NCBI RefSeq assembly: GCF_004919045.1
Contig: NZ_SWDW01000001.1
Location: 124,001-188,000 of the forward strand
Length of the DNA stretch: 64,000 nt
Direction: 5' to 3'
Source: Sinomonas albida
GTDB taxonomy: Bacteria > Actinomycetota > Actinomycetes > Actinomycetales > Micrococcaceae
Shown here: positions 43,123-51,568 of the stretch, one piece after another
Layout: each line of letters starts with the position of its first letter
Numbering within the stretch: position 1 is the first letter of the stretch
Notes under the pieces: generated by a model
Told to the model about the DNA's origin: nothing
The model's input: only the letters and a program-made list of their open reading frames with translations
Databases searched by the model: none
Program-made: the position numbers and the translations under genes

Positions 43123-44246
43123 TGAATGCGACGCCCGCGCTGAACCCCATGCCGCGGACGCTCGAGGTCGAATCGCTCGAGCGCTTCGACGAGCTTGCCG
43201 CCGCGGGCGCGCACCGCATGGCCGGCTGGCAGCTGCAGTCCATCGACTTCCGCGGCCGGTCGGCGGAGCTCAAGGCCATGGACCCTGCCGGAGCGATGTT
43301 CCTCGGTTGCACGCTCGGGCCCGGGATGGAGCAGTCGCTGCGCTCGCGCGGCGCGCTCGTGTTCCCCGCGCTCCCGGGCCTCCCGTTCGACCCCTACCGC
43401 CCCGCGCTCTACAGCGGCCCCGAGCTCTACCGAGGCGTCGAAGTCGAGCCGTACGAGGCGACGCCCGATGCCCGCATCTACGCCTGGACGCGGCGTCAGG
43501 GCCGGGCCGGCGTCGAGGTGGCGCTCTCCGCCGCGCTCCACGACCACCACATCGGCGAGTCGCTGCAGGACGCGCTCGAGGGTCCGTTCGCGGGGCGGCG
43601 GATCGTGGGGGTCATGGGCGGGCACGCGGGTCCGCGAGGGAGCTCGACGTACGACGACGCCGCCCGCCTCGGGCGCGGCCTGGCTGCGGCTGGGTTCCTG
43701 GTCGCCACGGGCGGTGGGCCGGGCGCCATGGAGGCCGCGAACCTCGGGGCCTATCTCTCGGCGAGCCCCGCGGCCGCGCTCGACGACGCCCTGGGGCGCC
43801 TCGCCGTCGTCCCCGGCTTTCGGCCGTCGGTGAGCGCGTGGGCGCGCGCCGCGCTCGCCGTCCTCGATGCCAATCCAGGCGGGGCGCCGAGCCTCGGCAT
43901 CCCCACGTGGTTCTACGGGCACGAGCCTCCGAACCTGTTCGCGACGCACATCGCCAAGTACTTCGCGAATGCCGTGCGCGAGGCCGTGCTGCTCGAGAAG
44001 TGCACCGGGGGAGTCGTGTTCCTGCCGGGCGCGGCCGGGACCGTGCAGGAGGTCTTTCAGGACGCGTGCGAGAACTACTACGGCACGCCGGAGACCATCA
44101 CGCCCATGGTGCTCGTGGGCCGGCGGCACTGGACCGAGGAGCTGCCCGCGTGGCCGCTGCTTTCGAGCCTGGCCCGCGACCGCGGGATGGCGGGACGCGT
44201 CCACCTCGTCGACTCAGTCGAGGACGCAGTCGCCGCCCTCACCTAA
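43122..44246 (+). CDS. LOG-family (lysine decarboxylase-like) protein with N-terminal extension
   Basis: A 374-residue Rossmann-fold protein. The C-terminal 220 residues carry the LOG landmarks GVMGGHAGPRG, LAAAGFLVATGGGPGAMEAANLG and FLPGAAGTVQEVFQDACENYYG. LOG enzymes release cytokinin-type bases from nucleoside 5'-monophosphates with the motif PGGxGTxxE; here the second Gly is Ala (PGAAGTVQE), so activity may differ. The first 150 residues are an extra domain (WQLQSIDFRGRSAEL, FLGCTLGPGMEQSLR) seen in long actinobacterial homologues. Function is unproven. Confidence 0.8.
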   Translation: MNATPALNPMPRTLEVESLERFDELAAAGAHRMAGWQLQSIDFRGRSAELKAMDPAGAMFLGCTLGPGMEQSLRSRGALVFPALPGLPFDPYRPALYSGPELYRGVEVEPYEATPDARIYAWTRRQGRAGVEVALSAALHDHHIGESLQDALEGPFAGRRIVGVMGGHAGPRGSSTYDDAARLGRGLAAAGFLVATGGGPGAMEAANLGAYLSASPAAALDDALGRLAVVPGFRPSVSAWARAALAVLDANPGGAPSLGIPTWFYGHEPPNLFATHIAKYFANAVREAVLLEKCTGGVVFLPGAAGTVQEVFQDACENYYGTPETITPMVLVGRRHWTEELPAWPLLSSLARDRGMAGRVHLVDSVEDAVAALT

Positions 44247-44416
44247 GTTGCGGGGTCCCTGGCGGGGCGTTGTGGGGTCTCTGGCGGGGCGTTGCGGGGT
44301 CTCGGGCGGGGCGGGACCCCACAAGGGGCGGGACGGGACCCCACAAGGGCGGGACGGGACCCCACAAGAGGCGGCCCGGGACCTCGCAACCCGGGGGACG
44401 GGACCCCGCAACGGGG
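44247..44416. repeat. 22-bp hairpin array between convergent genes, family B
   Basis: Three left units of the type GTTGCGGGGTCCCTGGCGGG (44247-44310) are followed by about five right units of the type GGGACCCCACAAGGGCGGGA (to 44416), their approximate reverse complement. The period is about 22 bp with small slips. It begins at the stop of the LOG-family gene and ends 25 bp before the stop of the VIT gene, so it can terminate both. Confidence 0.85.
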
Positions 44417-44441
44417 TGGCCCCGGAAGGCCGCAGGGGAAC

Positions 44442-45572
44442 CTAGCCGACTGCCGCGCCGAAGATCCAGCCCAGCACGTACGTGACCGCCGCCGCGCCGA
44501 AGCCGATGAGCAGCTGCCGCGTGGCGCGCCAGAGCGGCGACGCCCCGGCCAGCAGGCCCACGATCGCGCCCGTCCCCAGCAGCACGAGCCCCACGAGCAC
44601 CGCGGCCACGGCCAGCGCGGGGATGCCGACCATCCCGAAGATGAAGGGAAGGATGGGCACGACCGCGCCGGAGGCGAAGAAGCAGAAGCTGCTCACGGCC
44701 GCCTGCCAAGCCGAGCCGATCGCCTCGTGCTCGTCCTGCTCGTTCGACCTCTCCGGATCGAGCGACAGGCTCGGATCGCAGTCGCACGTGAACTGGCCGA
44801 GGCGCTCGGCGGCGCGGTGCTCGGCCGCCGCCTGGCTCATGCCGCGTGCCTTGTACACGAGCACGAGTTCGTTCTGGTCGAGGTCCAAGGCCGGGGCGGC
44901 GGTCAGCGTGATCTGCGTGGGCCGCGAGGCGGAGAGCAGCTCGCGCTGGGAGCGTACGGAGATGTACTCGCCCGCGCCCATGGAGAGCGCCCCAGCGAGG
45001 AGCCCCGCGACGCCGGAGAGCAGCACGACGTGGCTGGAGACCCCGGAGGCGGCCATGCCCATCACGAGCGAGAGGTTGCTCACGAGGCCGTCGTTGGCGC
45101 CGAACACGGCCGCGCGGAACGAGCCGGAGAGGCGCGTACGGCCGCGGATCGCGAGGCCTCGGACCACTTCCTCGTGGATTCGCTCGTCGGCGGCCATGGC
45201 GGGGGTCGCGAACGGATCAGTCGCGTAGGGTGAACGGCTCTCCGCGCGCTGGGCCATCGCGAGCACGAACACGGAGCCCAAGTGCCGGGCGAAGAAGCCG
45301 AGCAGCTGGCTGCGCACCGACGCCGGCCGCGGCCTGCCGAGCTGGTCCCCGAGGAGGGCCTTCCAGTGCGCCTCGTGACGCCCCTCCGCGTCCGCGAGTC
45401 CGAGCAGGATCTCCCGCTCCTCGCCCTCGCGACGCTCCGCGAGGGCCCGATAGATCCCGGCCTCCGCCTTCTCGTCGGCGAGGTACTGGCGCCACCGCCG
45501 ATAGTCGGCGGGCGTGGGTTCGCGGCGCTCGCGCGGGGGCGGCGCGGATTCGTCGGGAATGCGGGTCGGCAT
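44442..45572 (-). CDS. Ferritin-like plus VIT1/CCC1 Fe2+/Mn2+ transporter
   Basis: A 376-residue fusion. Residues about 20-150 form a rubrerythrin/ferritin-like domain (YLADEKAEAGIYRALAERREGEE, ADAEGRHEAHWKALLGDQLG) with Glu/His typical of a di-iron site. The rest is a VIT1/CCC1 domain with five helices (FRAAVFGANDGLVSNLSLVMG, LLAGALSMGAGEYISVRSQ). Such proteins move ferrous iron or manganese out of the cytoplasm, with the ferritin-like part sensing or loading metal. ATG 45572 has AGGAGC. Confidence 0.87.
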   Translation of the reverse strand: MPTRIPDESAPPPRERREPTPADYRRWRQYLADEKAEAGIYRALAERREGEEREILLGLADAEGRHEAHWKALLGDQLGRPRPASVRSQLLGFFARHLGSVFVLAMAQRAESRSPYATDPFATPAMAADERIHEEVVRGLAIRGRTRLSGSFRAAVFGANDGLVSNLSLVMGMAASGVSSHVVLLSGVAGLLAGALSMGAGEYISVRSQRELLSASRPTQITLTAAPALDLDQNELVLVYKARGMSQAAAEHRAAERLGQFTCDCDPSLSLDPERSNEQDEHEAIGSAWQAAVSSFCFFASGAVVPILPFIFGMVGIPALAVAAVLVGLVLLGTGAIVGLLAGASPLWRATRQLLIGFGAAAVTYVLGWIFGAAVG

Positions 45573-45687
45573 GATGCTCCTGGGCAGGCGTGATCTTCGT
45601 CGGGCGCCTTTGCCCACAGCACTCTAGCCCGTATTTCCGCGGACTTTCGGCCGGTCCACCCCAGCTTCCGAGTTCGGCTCGCCGTAA

Positions 45688-45769
45688 TTTCCTCAGCGAA
45701 CGACGACGCTTTCCTCAGCGAACGACGACGGCGGCGAGCCTCCCGCTGAGGCCGCTCGCCGCCGTCGTC
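45688..45769. terminator. 16-bp hairpin with preceding direct repeat
   Basis: GACGACGGCGGCGAGC (45724-45739) pairs perfectly with GCTCGCCGCCGTCGTC (45754-45769). A direct repeat TTTCCTCAGCGAACGACGACG occurs at 45688-45708 and 45710-45730, so the left arm of the hairpin is partly duplicated. It lies 18 bp after the stop of the minus-strand symporter gene. Confidence 0.8.
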
Positions 45770-45786
45770 CGTTGCCTTTTTGTGCG

Positions 45787-47304
45787 TCAGGCGGTGGTGA
45801 CTGCTTCCCGCTCTTCCACCTTTCCGGCGACCCGGCGCTCCCAGGCCAGCATGACGGCGTCGTCCGTTCGGGGCGTCCGGAGGGACACCACGATGTAGGA
45901 GACTGCCGAGGCGATAAGACCGTAGTAGATCGGCTCGTTCGCGTAGATGCCGTCCAGCGGAACCGCGGCATGGATCTCGAGCCAGGTCATGGTGCCCAGG
46001 GTGACCACCGTGCCCACGCCCATCGAGACCGCCGCACCGAGGCCGGTGCCGCGCTTCCAGACGAGGCCGCCGAGGATGGCGACGAGGAGGCCGCCGACCA
46101 GGATGTCGTACGCAATGGTCAGGGCCGCGACCACGTCCTTGACCAGGATGGCGATGATGATGGCTGCGACGCCGAGGCCAAGGACCCACCAGCGGTTCTC
46201 GCGCACATCTTCTTCCGGGTTGCGGTCGTGCTCGACCGCGACCTTGCGGCCGAACCAGCTCGCGACAAACGGGACCACGTCAGTGCGCGCTACGGTCGCG
46301 GCGGCGATGAGGGCGCCCGAGGCGGTGGACATCATGGCTGCGACGGCTGCGGCGAGGACGAGGCCGCCGATGACGAGCGGCAGGACATGCGTGGCGACCT
46401 CCGCGTAGACGACGTCCTTGCCGAGGGTCTTGACGTCGATGTCGGGCAGCGCGACGCGGGCAGCCATGCCGATGACCGCGCCCGCCAGGCCGTAGAGCAC
46501 ACAGTAGACGCCCGCCGTTGTGCCGCCCCAGCGGGCAACGCCCGGCGTCCTGGCCGTGAACACGCGCTGCCAGATGTCCTGACCGATGAGGAGGCCGAGG
46601 GTGTAGACCACGAAATACGTGATGATCGTCTGGACGCCAATGCCGTCCCACTGGAAGAACGAGGCGTCCACGCGCTGGCGGATCCCGTCGAAGCCGCCCG
46701 CGGCGTTGAGGACGAACGGGAGCATGAGCAGGAACACGCCCACGGTCTTGATGACGAACTGGACCTGGTCGGCGAGGGTGATGGACCACATGCCGCCGAT
46801 GGTCGAGTAGACGAGCACAATGGCGCCGCCCACGGCGATCGCGACCCAGCGCTCCCAGCCGAACAGGACCACGAAGATCGTCGCGTAGGCGCTCGTGGAC
46901 GTCGCGCAGAGCATGAGGGTGTAGGCCAGCATGACGATGCCCGACGTCTGCGTCGAGCGCGTGCCGTAGCGAAGGGTGAGCATCTGGGCGACCGTGTAGA
47001 TCTTGAGGCGCTGGATCATCCCAGCGAACAGGAGGCTCAGGAGGAGCACGCCGGAGCCGATCGCGACCACGAGCCACATGCCCGAGATCCCGAACTTGTA
47101 GCCGAGGCCCACGCCGCCGACGGTGGAAGCACCGCCGAGGACGACGGCGGCCATGGTGCCTGTGTAGAGGAGCGGCCCGAGGCGGCGGCCCGCCACAAGG
47201 TAGTCGCTGTTGTTCTTGGTGCGGCTCTTGCCCCACCATCCGAAGGCCAGCATCGCTGCGAGATAGGCGATGACGATGGCCGAGTTGATCGCGCTAGCGT
47301 CCAT
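45787..47304 (-). CDS. Sodium:solute symporter (SSS family)
   Basis: A 505-residue transporter with about 13 helices. SSS landmarks include DYLVAGRRLGPLLYTGTMAAVVLG in helix 2, the helix 3-4 region WLVVAIGSGVLLLSL, TVAQMLTLRYG, and MMSTASGALIAAATVARTDV near helix 8 (Na2 site region Ser-Thr-Ser pattern). Substrates in this branch include purines, amines and small organic acids. It is divergent from an XRE-cupin regulator. In related actinomycetes such pairs occur near agmatinase, which here is about 4 kb away, so polyamine or guanidino compounds are possible substrates. Confidence 0.87.
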   Translation of the reverse strand: MDASAINSAIVIAYLAAMLAFGWWGKSRTKNNSDYLVAGRRLGPLLYTGTMAAVVLGGASTVGGVGLGYKFGISGMWLVVAIGSGVLLLSLLFAGMIQRLKIYTVAQMLTLRYGTRSTQTSGIVMLAYTLMLCATSTSAYATIFVVLFGWERWVAIAVGGAIVLVYSTIGGMWSITLADQVQFVIKTVGVFLLMLPFVLNAAGGFDGIRQRVDASFFQWDGIGVQTIITYFVVYTLGLLIGQDIWQRVFTARTPGVARWGGTTAGVYCVLYGLAGAVIGMAARVALPDIDVKTLGKDVVYAEVATHVLPLVIGGLVLAAAVAAMMSTASGALIAAATVARTDVVPFVASWFGRKVAVEHDRNPEEDVRENRWWVLGLGVAAIIIAILVKDVVAALTIAYDILVGGLLVAILGGLVWKRGTGLGAAVSMGVGTVVTLGTMTWLEIHAAVPLDGIYANEPIYYGLIASAVSYIVVSLRTPRTDDAVMLAWERRVAGKVEEREAVTTA

Positions 47305-47450
47305 GGTAGCTCTCTCGGTCGGGGGATTTTCCTGTGGTGCAACAGGTGTTGCCCAGCAGACTAAATGTGATGGACGTGACAGTCAATCTGTGACGATGCC
47401 GGCATGGGAGTCGCCCGTGGGGCCTTCAGCGGCGTCGCCGTCCTCTGCGC

Positions 47451-47469
47451 CGATTCCTAATAGGAATCG
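47451..47469. promoter_or_regulatory. Perfect 19-bp palindrome, likely XRE-cupin operator
   Basis: CGATTCCTAATAGGAATCG is a perfect palindrome (nine-base arms around a central A), ending 22 bp before the XRE-cupin start. It is the likely binding site of that regulator, controlling itself and possibly the divergent symporter. Confidence 0.7.
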
Positions 47470-47491
47470 ACCGTTGTCGTAAACTCGATCC

Positions 47492-48067
47492 ATGAAAGCC
47501 CTGCCGGTAGAGCCCAGCAACGTGTCCGTGGCCATCGGCTCGAGAATCCGTGCGGCGCGCGAGTCGCAGCGCATGACCATCGAGCAGGTGGCCGAAGCGG
47601 CTGGCCTCTCGAAGGGCTTTCTCAGCAGGGTTGAACGCGATGAATCGTCCCCTAGCGTGGCCTCGCTTGTGTCCCTCTGCCAAGTGCTCTCGCTTCCGAT
47701 CGGCGACCTCTTCGCAACTCCCGAGACGCACCTCACTCGCGCGACGGAGGCCCCTCGCATCTCGCTCGGCGGCGAGGGGATCGTCGAGCGGTTGCTCACT
47801 GCGCGGTCTGAGCGGCGGCTGCAGATCATCCAGGCCGAGATCGAGCCGCGGGGAACCGGCGAGTCCGAGCTGTACGCCGTGGATTGCGACGTGGACGTAC
47901 TTCACGTGGTCCGCGGACGGGTCGAGCTCATCATGACTAATGACCGCTACGAGCTGTCGGCGGGGGACACCCTCACCTTCCCGGGGCGCGAGCCGCACAC
48001 GTGGGTCAATCCCACGGACGATCCGGCCACCCTGTTGTGGGTCCTCGTGCCCGCTGCGAGTCGGTAG
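47492..48067 (+). CDS. XRE-family regulator with C-terminal cupin
   Basis: A 191-residue regulator: N-terminal helix-turn-helix IGSRIRAARESQRMTIEQVAEAAGLSKGFLSRVERDESSPS (in blocks) and a cupin sensor domain from about residue 115 (VLHVVRGRVELI, LSAGDTLTFPGREPHTWVNP). Proteins of this plan (PuuR-like) sense small metabolites such as polyamine intermediates and repress uptake and catabolic genes. It is divergent from the SSS transporter and has a perfect palindrome just upstream. ATG 47492 is the only reasonable start; there is no strong Shine-Dalgarno. Confidence 0.88.
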   Translation: MKALPVEPSNVSVAIGSRIRAARESQRMTIEQVAEAAGLSKGFLSRVERDESSPSVASLVSLCQVLSLPIGDLFATPETHLTRATEAPRISLGGEGIVERLLTARSERRLQIIQAEIEPRGTGESELYAVDCDVDVLHVVRGRVELIMTNDRYELSAGDTLTFPGREPHTWVNPTDDPATLLWVLVPAASR

Positions 48068-48084
48068 GGTCGGCGACCGCGCGC

Positions 48085-48170
48085 TCCTGTCCGGTTCTTG
48101 GCCCGCGACACGGCCAGATGTCGCGGCACGCCGCCCGGTTGACTGGTTGGGAAGTAACAACCGGACAGGA
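48085..48170. terminator. Inverted repeat TCCTGTCCGGTT between convergent genes
   Basis: TCCTGTCCGGTT (48085-48096) pairs with AACCGGACAGGA (48159-48170); a nested CGCGACA/TGTCGCG hairpin is inside. It stands between the XRE-cupin and DUF559 genes. The same arms recur at 49140-49233. Confidence 0.75.
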
Positions 48171-48179
48171 CCGCGGAGC

Positions 48180-49031
48180 TCAGAGGACGCGGCCCGTCAG
48201 GATCGCCTCCACCTCGGCCACAACACGCTCAGGCTCGTTCCAGATCTCCTCCGGCAGGTAGCGCAGCTTGATGTAGCCCATGAGGGTGGAGGCGTTGTCG
48301 CGACGTCGGTCCCTCCGCACGGACGCGCGATCGGAGTGGTAGGCAACGCCGTCAATTTCAATGATGAGAAATCCTCCTATGAGGAAATCGACGCGGCCTA
48401 TCCCAGGAATGAAGACCTGAGGCTGGATTTGCAGCCCGAGGGCGGCCGCAAGAGGAGCGAGCAGCAACAGGGCTTCCGCCTCAGGGAGCGACTCGACCCG
48501 GCTATCGACCCTCCGAAGTTTGCCCAACACCGGCCCGCACTTCCGGGCGATCAGGTCCTCCTCGAGGAGTTCCGGCCGAAGGCCGTGACCACGCACCGCG
48601 GACGCGACGAGTGGGATCGAGGCGTTCTCGGGAAGGCACCCGAGTGCATGGAATATCACGTCTTCGATCGCGGCGAGCGGAAGGGTGTGGTGCTTGGGGT
48701 AGCGGAGCCCCCGATGGAACGTTCTCGCCACTTTCGCCAAGCGGCTCGTGCCCCTCGAATAGCCGTGGTCGCAGCCGAGATGAACCGTGGCGGGGACGTT
48801 CCTCAGCCACAGGCCGTAGTCTTGCGCGGCCGATGCGCACGTGAGGACGGCGTTATTCAAGATGGCTGTCAGGAAGTCCCGCCGGCAATCCCTCAGCGCA
48901 AGAACCCCACGCTTCGGTCGATCAACCTTTTGTGCGAGCAGGGAGACCTCATGCCGGGTGAGCCCTGCGTCGAGAAGCGTGGCCGTCCGGGCGACGCCAC
49001 CGAGCGAGCGGAGGACGTGAACTGGATCCAT
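48180..49031 (-). CDS. DUF559 endonuclease-like protein with AbiEi-type N-terminus
   Basis: A 283-residue protein. The N-terminus (LRSLGGVARTATLLDAGLTRHEV, then RPKRGVLALRD) resembles the winged-helix domain of AbiEi antitoxins. The C-terminal 90 residues (VFIPGIGRVDFLIGGFLIIEIDGVAYHSD) carry a PD-(D/E)xK-like core, VDFLI and EIDG, as in DUF559/Vsr-like proteins. Such combinations are frequent in actinobacteria and their role is unknown; nucleic-acid cleavage is possible. No toxin partner (AbiEii) is adjacent. The gene is bracketed by two hairpins with the same arms. Confidence 0.75.
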   Translation of the reverse strand: MDPVHVLRSLGGVARTATLLDAGLTRHEVSLLAQKVDRPKRGVLALRDCRRDFLTAILNNAVLTCASAAQDYGLWLRNVPATVHLGCDHGYSRGTSRLAKVARTFHRGLRYPKHHTLPLAAIEDVIFHALGCLPENASIPLVASAVRGHGLRPELLEEDLIARKCGPVLGKLRRVDSRVESLPEAEALLLLAPLAAALGLQIQPQVFIPGIGRVDFLIGGFLIIEIDGVAYHSDRASVRRDRRRDNASTLMGYIKLRYLPEEIWNEPERVVAEVEAILTGRVL

Positions 49032-49139
49032 CCCTTCAGCAGGCCATGGAATGCCGCGAGAAGCTGGCCCACGTCAGGCTATGTGGACAACGCGCCGCAA
49101 CCGTGGCTGTGGAGGGCTATCGCGGCCCGCGGCACGTCT

Positions 49140-49233
49140 GCGCTCCTGTCCGGTTCATCTGCTCGGATTGGGCGTGGCGCCGCGACGCGCGGGGGCTCCA
49201 ACCGATTGAGGAGCGACAACCGGACAGGAGCGC
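49140..49233. terminator. 16-bp inverted repeat, same arms as at 48085
   Basis: GCGCTCCTGTCCGGTT (49140-49155) pairs perfectly with AACCGGACAGGAGCGC (49218-49233). It follows the minus-strand permease gene after the 15-bp repeats. The 12-bp core of each arm equals the arms at 48085-48170 on the other side of the DUF559 gene. Confidence 0.75.
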
Positions 49234-49235
49234 AG

Positions 49236-49325
49236 CCGGGCGCCGGAGGACCGGGCGCCGGAGGACCGGGCGCCGGAGGACCGGGCGCCGGAGGACCGGG
49301 CGCTGGAGGACCGGGCGCCGGCGGA
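49236..49325. repeat. Six tandem copies of a 15-bp unit
   Basis: CCGGGCGCCGGAGGA is repeated at 49236, 49251, 49266, 49281, 49296 and 49311 with two substitutions in the last two copies. It lies between the permease stop (49336) and the hairpin ending at 49233. Each unit contains the 8-bp near-palindrome GGGCGCCG. It is outside any supported gene. Confidence 0.9.
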
Positions 49326-49335
49326 CCGGCAGGGC

Positions 49336-51312
49336 TCAGCCCACGTGCACCCAGGGGCGCTCGGTCACGCGGGGCTCGGCCTCGCGCAGCACCTCGCGCG
49401 TGACCGGAGCGATCTCGCCCTCGCCGAAGAACAGGAACTTCGTGAGGTTCGTGACCGGGTTGCCCTCGGTCCAGCGGAAGTAGATGTGCGGCATGAGTCC
49501 GGTCACGTTCCGCAGGTGCAGGAGGATCGCCGCGAGCGTGTTGGGGACGTTGTTCGAGTGGACCTCGAGCACCTTGAAGCCGTGGCGCTTCACACCGTGC
49601 ACATCGAGCTCCTGCTCGAACTCCGAGCTGTCGCCCACCACGACCTCGATGAACAGGATGTCCGCGTCCTCGGGCAGGTGGTTCGCCGCACGGGCGTGTT
49701 CGAGCTTGCTGCGGTACCGCTCGGAGTCGAGGCGCTGGGGCTCGTGCGCGATGAGGCGGATCGGGCCTTGCTCCACCTCGGCGAGGAACTCGAGCGCCTG
49801 CTCGTCGAGCCGCACGAGGGTGGCGCGGAGCTCGAAGGACCGCCGCACGCGGGACGCGAAGCTCACCACGATGATGCCGAGGATGAAGAGAGCCGCGATC
49901 CGGATGCCATCGGGGCGCTCGAGCGAGTTGGCCACGGTCGTGTAGAGGAACACGGCGCTGATGACGCCGAACGCCCACGTGAGCCCGCGTTGCCTCTTGC
50001 GCCACGCCGAGAGCGTCACGGCGATGGCCGCCGAGGTCATGAGCACCAGGACGCCGGTCGCGTACGCGCCGCCCTGGGCGTCCACGTTCGCGTCGAAGAC
50101 CAGCGTGATGAGGAACCCGATCGCCGTGAAGACGAGGGTGAGCGGGCGGACGGCGCGCGCCCATCCGGGCGCCATGCCGTAGCGCGGGAGGTAGCGGGGC
50201 ACGAGGTTCAGCAGGCCGGCCAGGGCGGACGCCCCGGCGAACCACAGGATGGCGATCGTGGAGATGTCGTACACGGTGCCGAAGCCATCGCCCAGGAACT
50301 GGTGCGCGAGGTACGCGAGGGCACGGCCGTCGGCCTTTCCGCCGCTCTGGAACTCCGCTTGGGGGATGAGCACCACGGTCATGAAGCTCGTCGTGATGAG
50401 GAACGCGGACATGATCGACGCGGCGGTGGTGAGCAGGCGGTGCGCCCCCCGGATGCGCCCGGCCGGGTATTCCTCGGTGTCGCTCGGATCGCCCTTGATC
50501 TGCGGCATGACCGCGACGCCCGTCTCGAAGCCGGAGAGGCCCAGTGCGAGCTTCGGGAACACGAGGAGGGAGATCCCGATCATCATCCACGGGTCGCTGT
50601 GCTCGGCGGTGAGGGCCTTCCACCAGTCGACCACCGCGAAGCCCTCGCCGAACAGGTGCCCGAAGCCGACCACCACGACAACCGCGTTGAGCACGAGGTA
50701 CACGCCCACGAGCACCACCGCGACGTTGATCGCCTCGCGGAACCCGCGGAGGAACACGATGCCGAGCGCCGAGAGGAGCACGAGGGTGATGATCACCTGC
50801 TGGCCGTGGAGGGCCTCCGGCACGAACGGGTTCTCGATGAGGTGGGCGCTCGCGTCGGCGGCGGAGAGCGTCATGGTGATCATGAAGTCGGTCGCCGCGA
50901 AGCCCAGGAGTGCGAGGACGAAGAGCTTGCCCGTCCACCGCGGCATGAGCCGCTCGAGCATGGCGATCGAGCCCTCGCCGCGGTGGCTCTCCTTCGCCAC
51001 GCGCCGGTACACCGGTAGCGCGCCGACGAGCGTCACGGCGACGAGGATGATCGTCGCCATCGGCGAGAGCAGGCCCGCGGCGACGGCGGCGATGGCGGGC
51101 TGGTAGCCGAGGGTCGAGAAGTAGTCGACACCCGTGAGGCACATGACCTTCCACCACGACTGTGCCTTGTGGTGCTCCTGCGGAACGCCGTGCGGCCCCT
51201 GCCGCTGCCCCGAGACCTCGGGTAGGCCCTCGAGGAGCCAACGGCGGAAGCCGTGGTTGGTGCGCTTGTTGCGGTCCGACGGTTCAGCCGGCGGCCGAGT
51301 GAGAGTAGTCAT
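49336..51312 (-). CDS. APC-superfamily permease with long C-terminal domain
   Basis: A 658-residue transporter. About 12 helices cover residues 60-470 ([64 protein letters not shown] in blocks). A soluble C-terminal domain of about 180 residues ([50 protein letters not shown]) is typical of this actinobacterial APC subgroup. Substrate unknown; amino acids or potassium are both seen among APC relatives. ATG 51312 is chosen for the AGGGA upstream; the frame continues 102 bp further upstream without support. Confidence 0.82.
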   Translation of the reverse strand: MTTLTRPPAEPSDRNKRTNHGFRRWLLEGLPEVSGQRQGPHGVPQEHHKAQSWWKVMCLTGVDYFSTLGYQPAIAAVAAGLLSPMATIILVAVTLVGALPVYRRVAKESHRGEGSIAMLERLMPRWTGKLFVLALLGFAATDFMITMTLSAADASAHLIENPFVPEALHGQQVIITLVLLSALGIVFLRGFREAINVAVVLVGVYLVLNAVVVVVGFGHLFGEGFAVVDWWKALTAEHSDPWMMIGISLLVFPKLALGLSGFETGVAVMPQIKGDPSDTEEYPAGRIRGAHRLLTTAASIMSAFLITTSFMTVVLIPQAEFQSGGKADGRALAYLAHQFLGDGFGTVYDISTIAILWFAGASALAGLLNLVPRYLPRYGMAPGWARAVRPLTLVFTAIGFLITLVFDANVDAQGGAYATGVLVLMTSAAIAVTLSAWRKRQRGLTWAFGVISAVFLYTTVANSLERPDGIRIAALFILGIIVVSFASRVRRSFELRATLVRLDEQALEFLAEVEQGPIRLIAHEPQRLDSERYRSKLEHARAANHLPEDADILFIEVVVGDSSEFEQELDVHGVKRHGFKVLEVHSNNVPNTLAAILLHLRNVTGLMPHIYFRWTEGNPVTNLTKFLFFGEGEIAPVTREVLREAEPRVTERPWVHVG

Positions 51313-51410
51313 TGTTCCCTGATCTGTGCGAAGTCCTGCAGGGAGAGTAGTCGCGGAGTCTCGGAAGGCCCTGATTCTTGATGCATCCTTAACAGCCCGT
51401 GTCGGCCTCC

Positions 51411-51443
51411 TCACACCACGATCACACCACGATCACACCACAC
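51411..51443. repeat. Three 11-bp direct repeats upstream of the permease
   Basis: TCACACCACGA starts at 51411, 51422 and (one change at the end) 51433. An 11-bp period puts the copies on the same face of the helix. They are 100-130 bp upstream of the permease start and could be a regulator-binding array. Confidence 0.6.
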
Positions 51444-51492
51444 CGAGCGCGCTCAGGCGAGCGCCGCCGTCGTCGTCCTCGCCTCTCTTCTC

Positions 51493-51532
51493 GGAAACTT
51501 TAGGTGCATGACAGGAAACTTTGCGGTAGCCT
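51493..51532 (+). promoter_or_regulatory. Direct repeats GGAAACTTT and TAGCCT before agmatinase
   Basis: GGAAACTTT occurs at 51493-51501 and 51514-51522, 21 bp (two turns) apart, followed by a possible -10 TAGCCT at 51527-51532. This is a plausible activator or repressor site for the agmatinase operon. Confidence 0.5.
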
Positions 51533-51568
51533 GAATCACAACAGAACCAGCCTACGGAGGTCAGCCCC

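Noticed and set aside
48180-49031. A type IV toxin-antitoxin system
   Set aside because: The N-terminus resembles AbiEi, but there is no AbiEii-like toxin beside it, and the C-terminus is DUF559-like.
49079-51241. 720-codon Pro/Arg-rich minus-strand frame with PAPGP repeats
   Set aside because: The frame is the +1 shadow of the APC permease; the PAPGP repeats come from the 15-bp array after the permease stop.
51313-51568. A riboswitch in the leader of the APC permease
   Set aside because: Only short direct repeats are seen; none of the conserved cores of c-di-AMP, lysine or other amino-acid riboswitches could be recognised.
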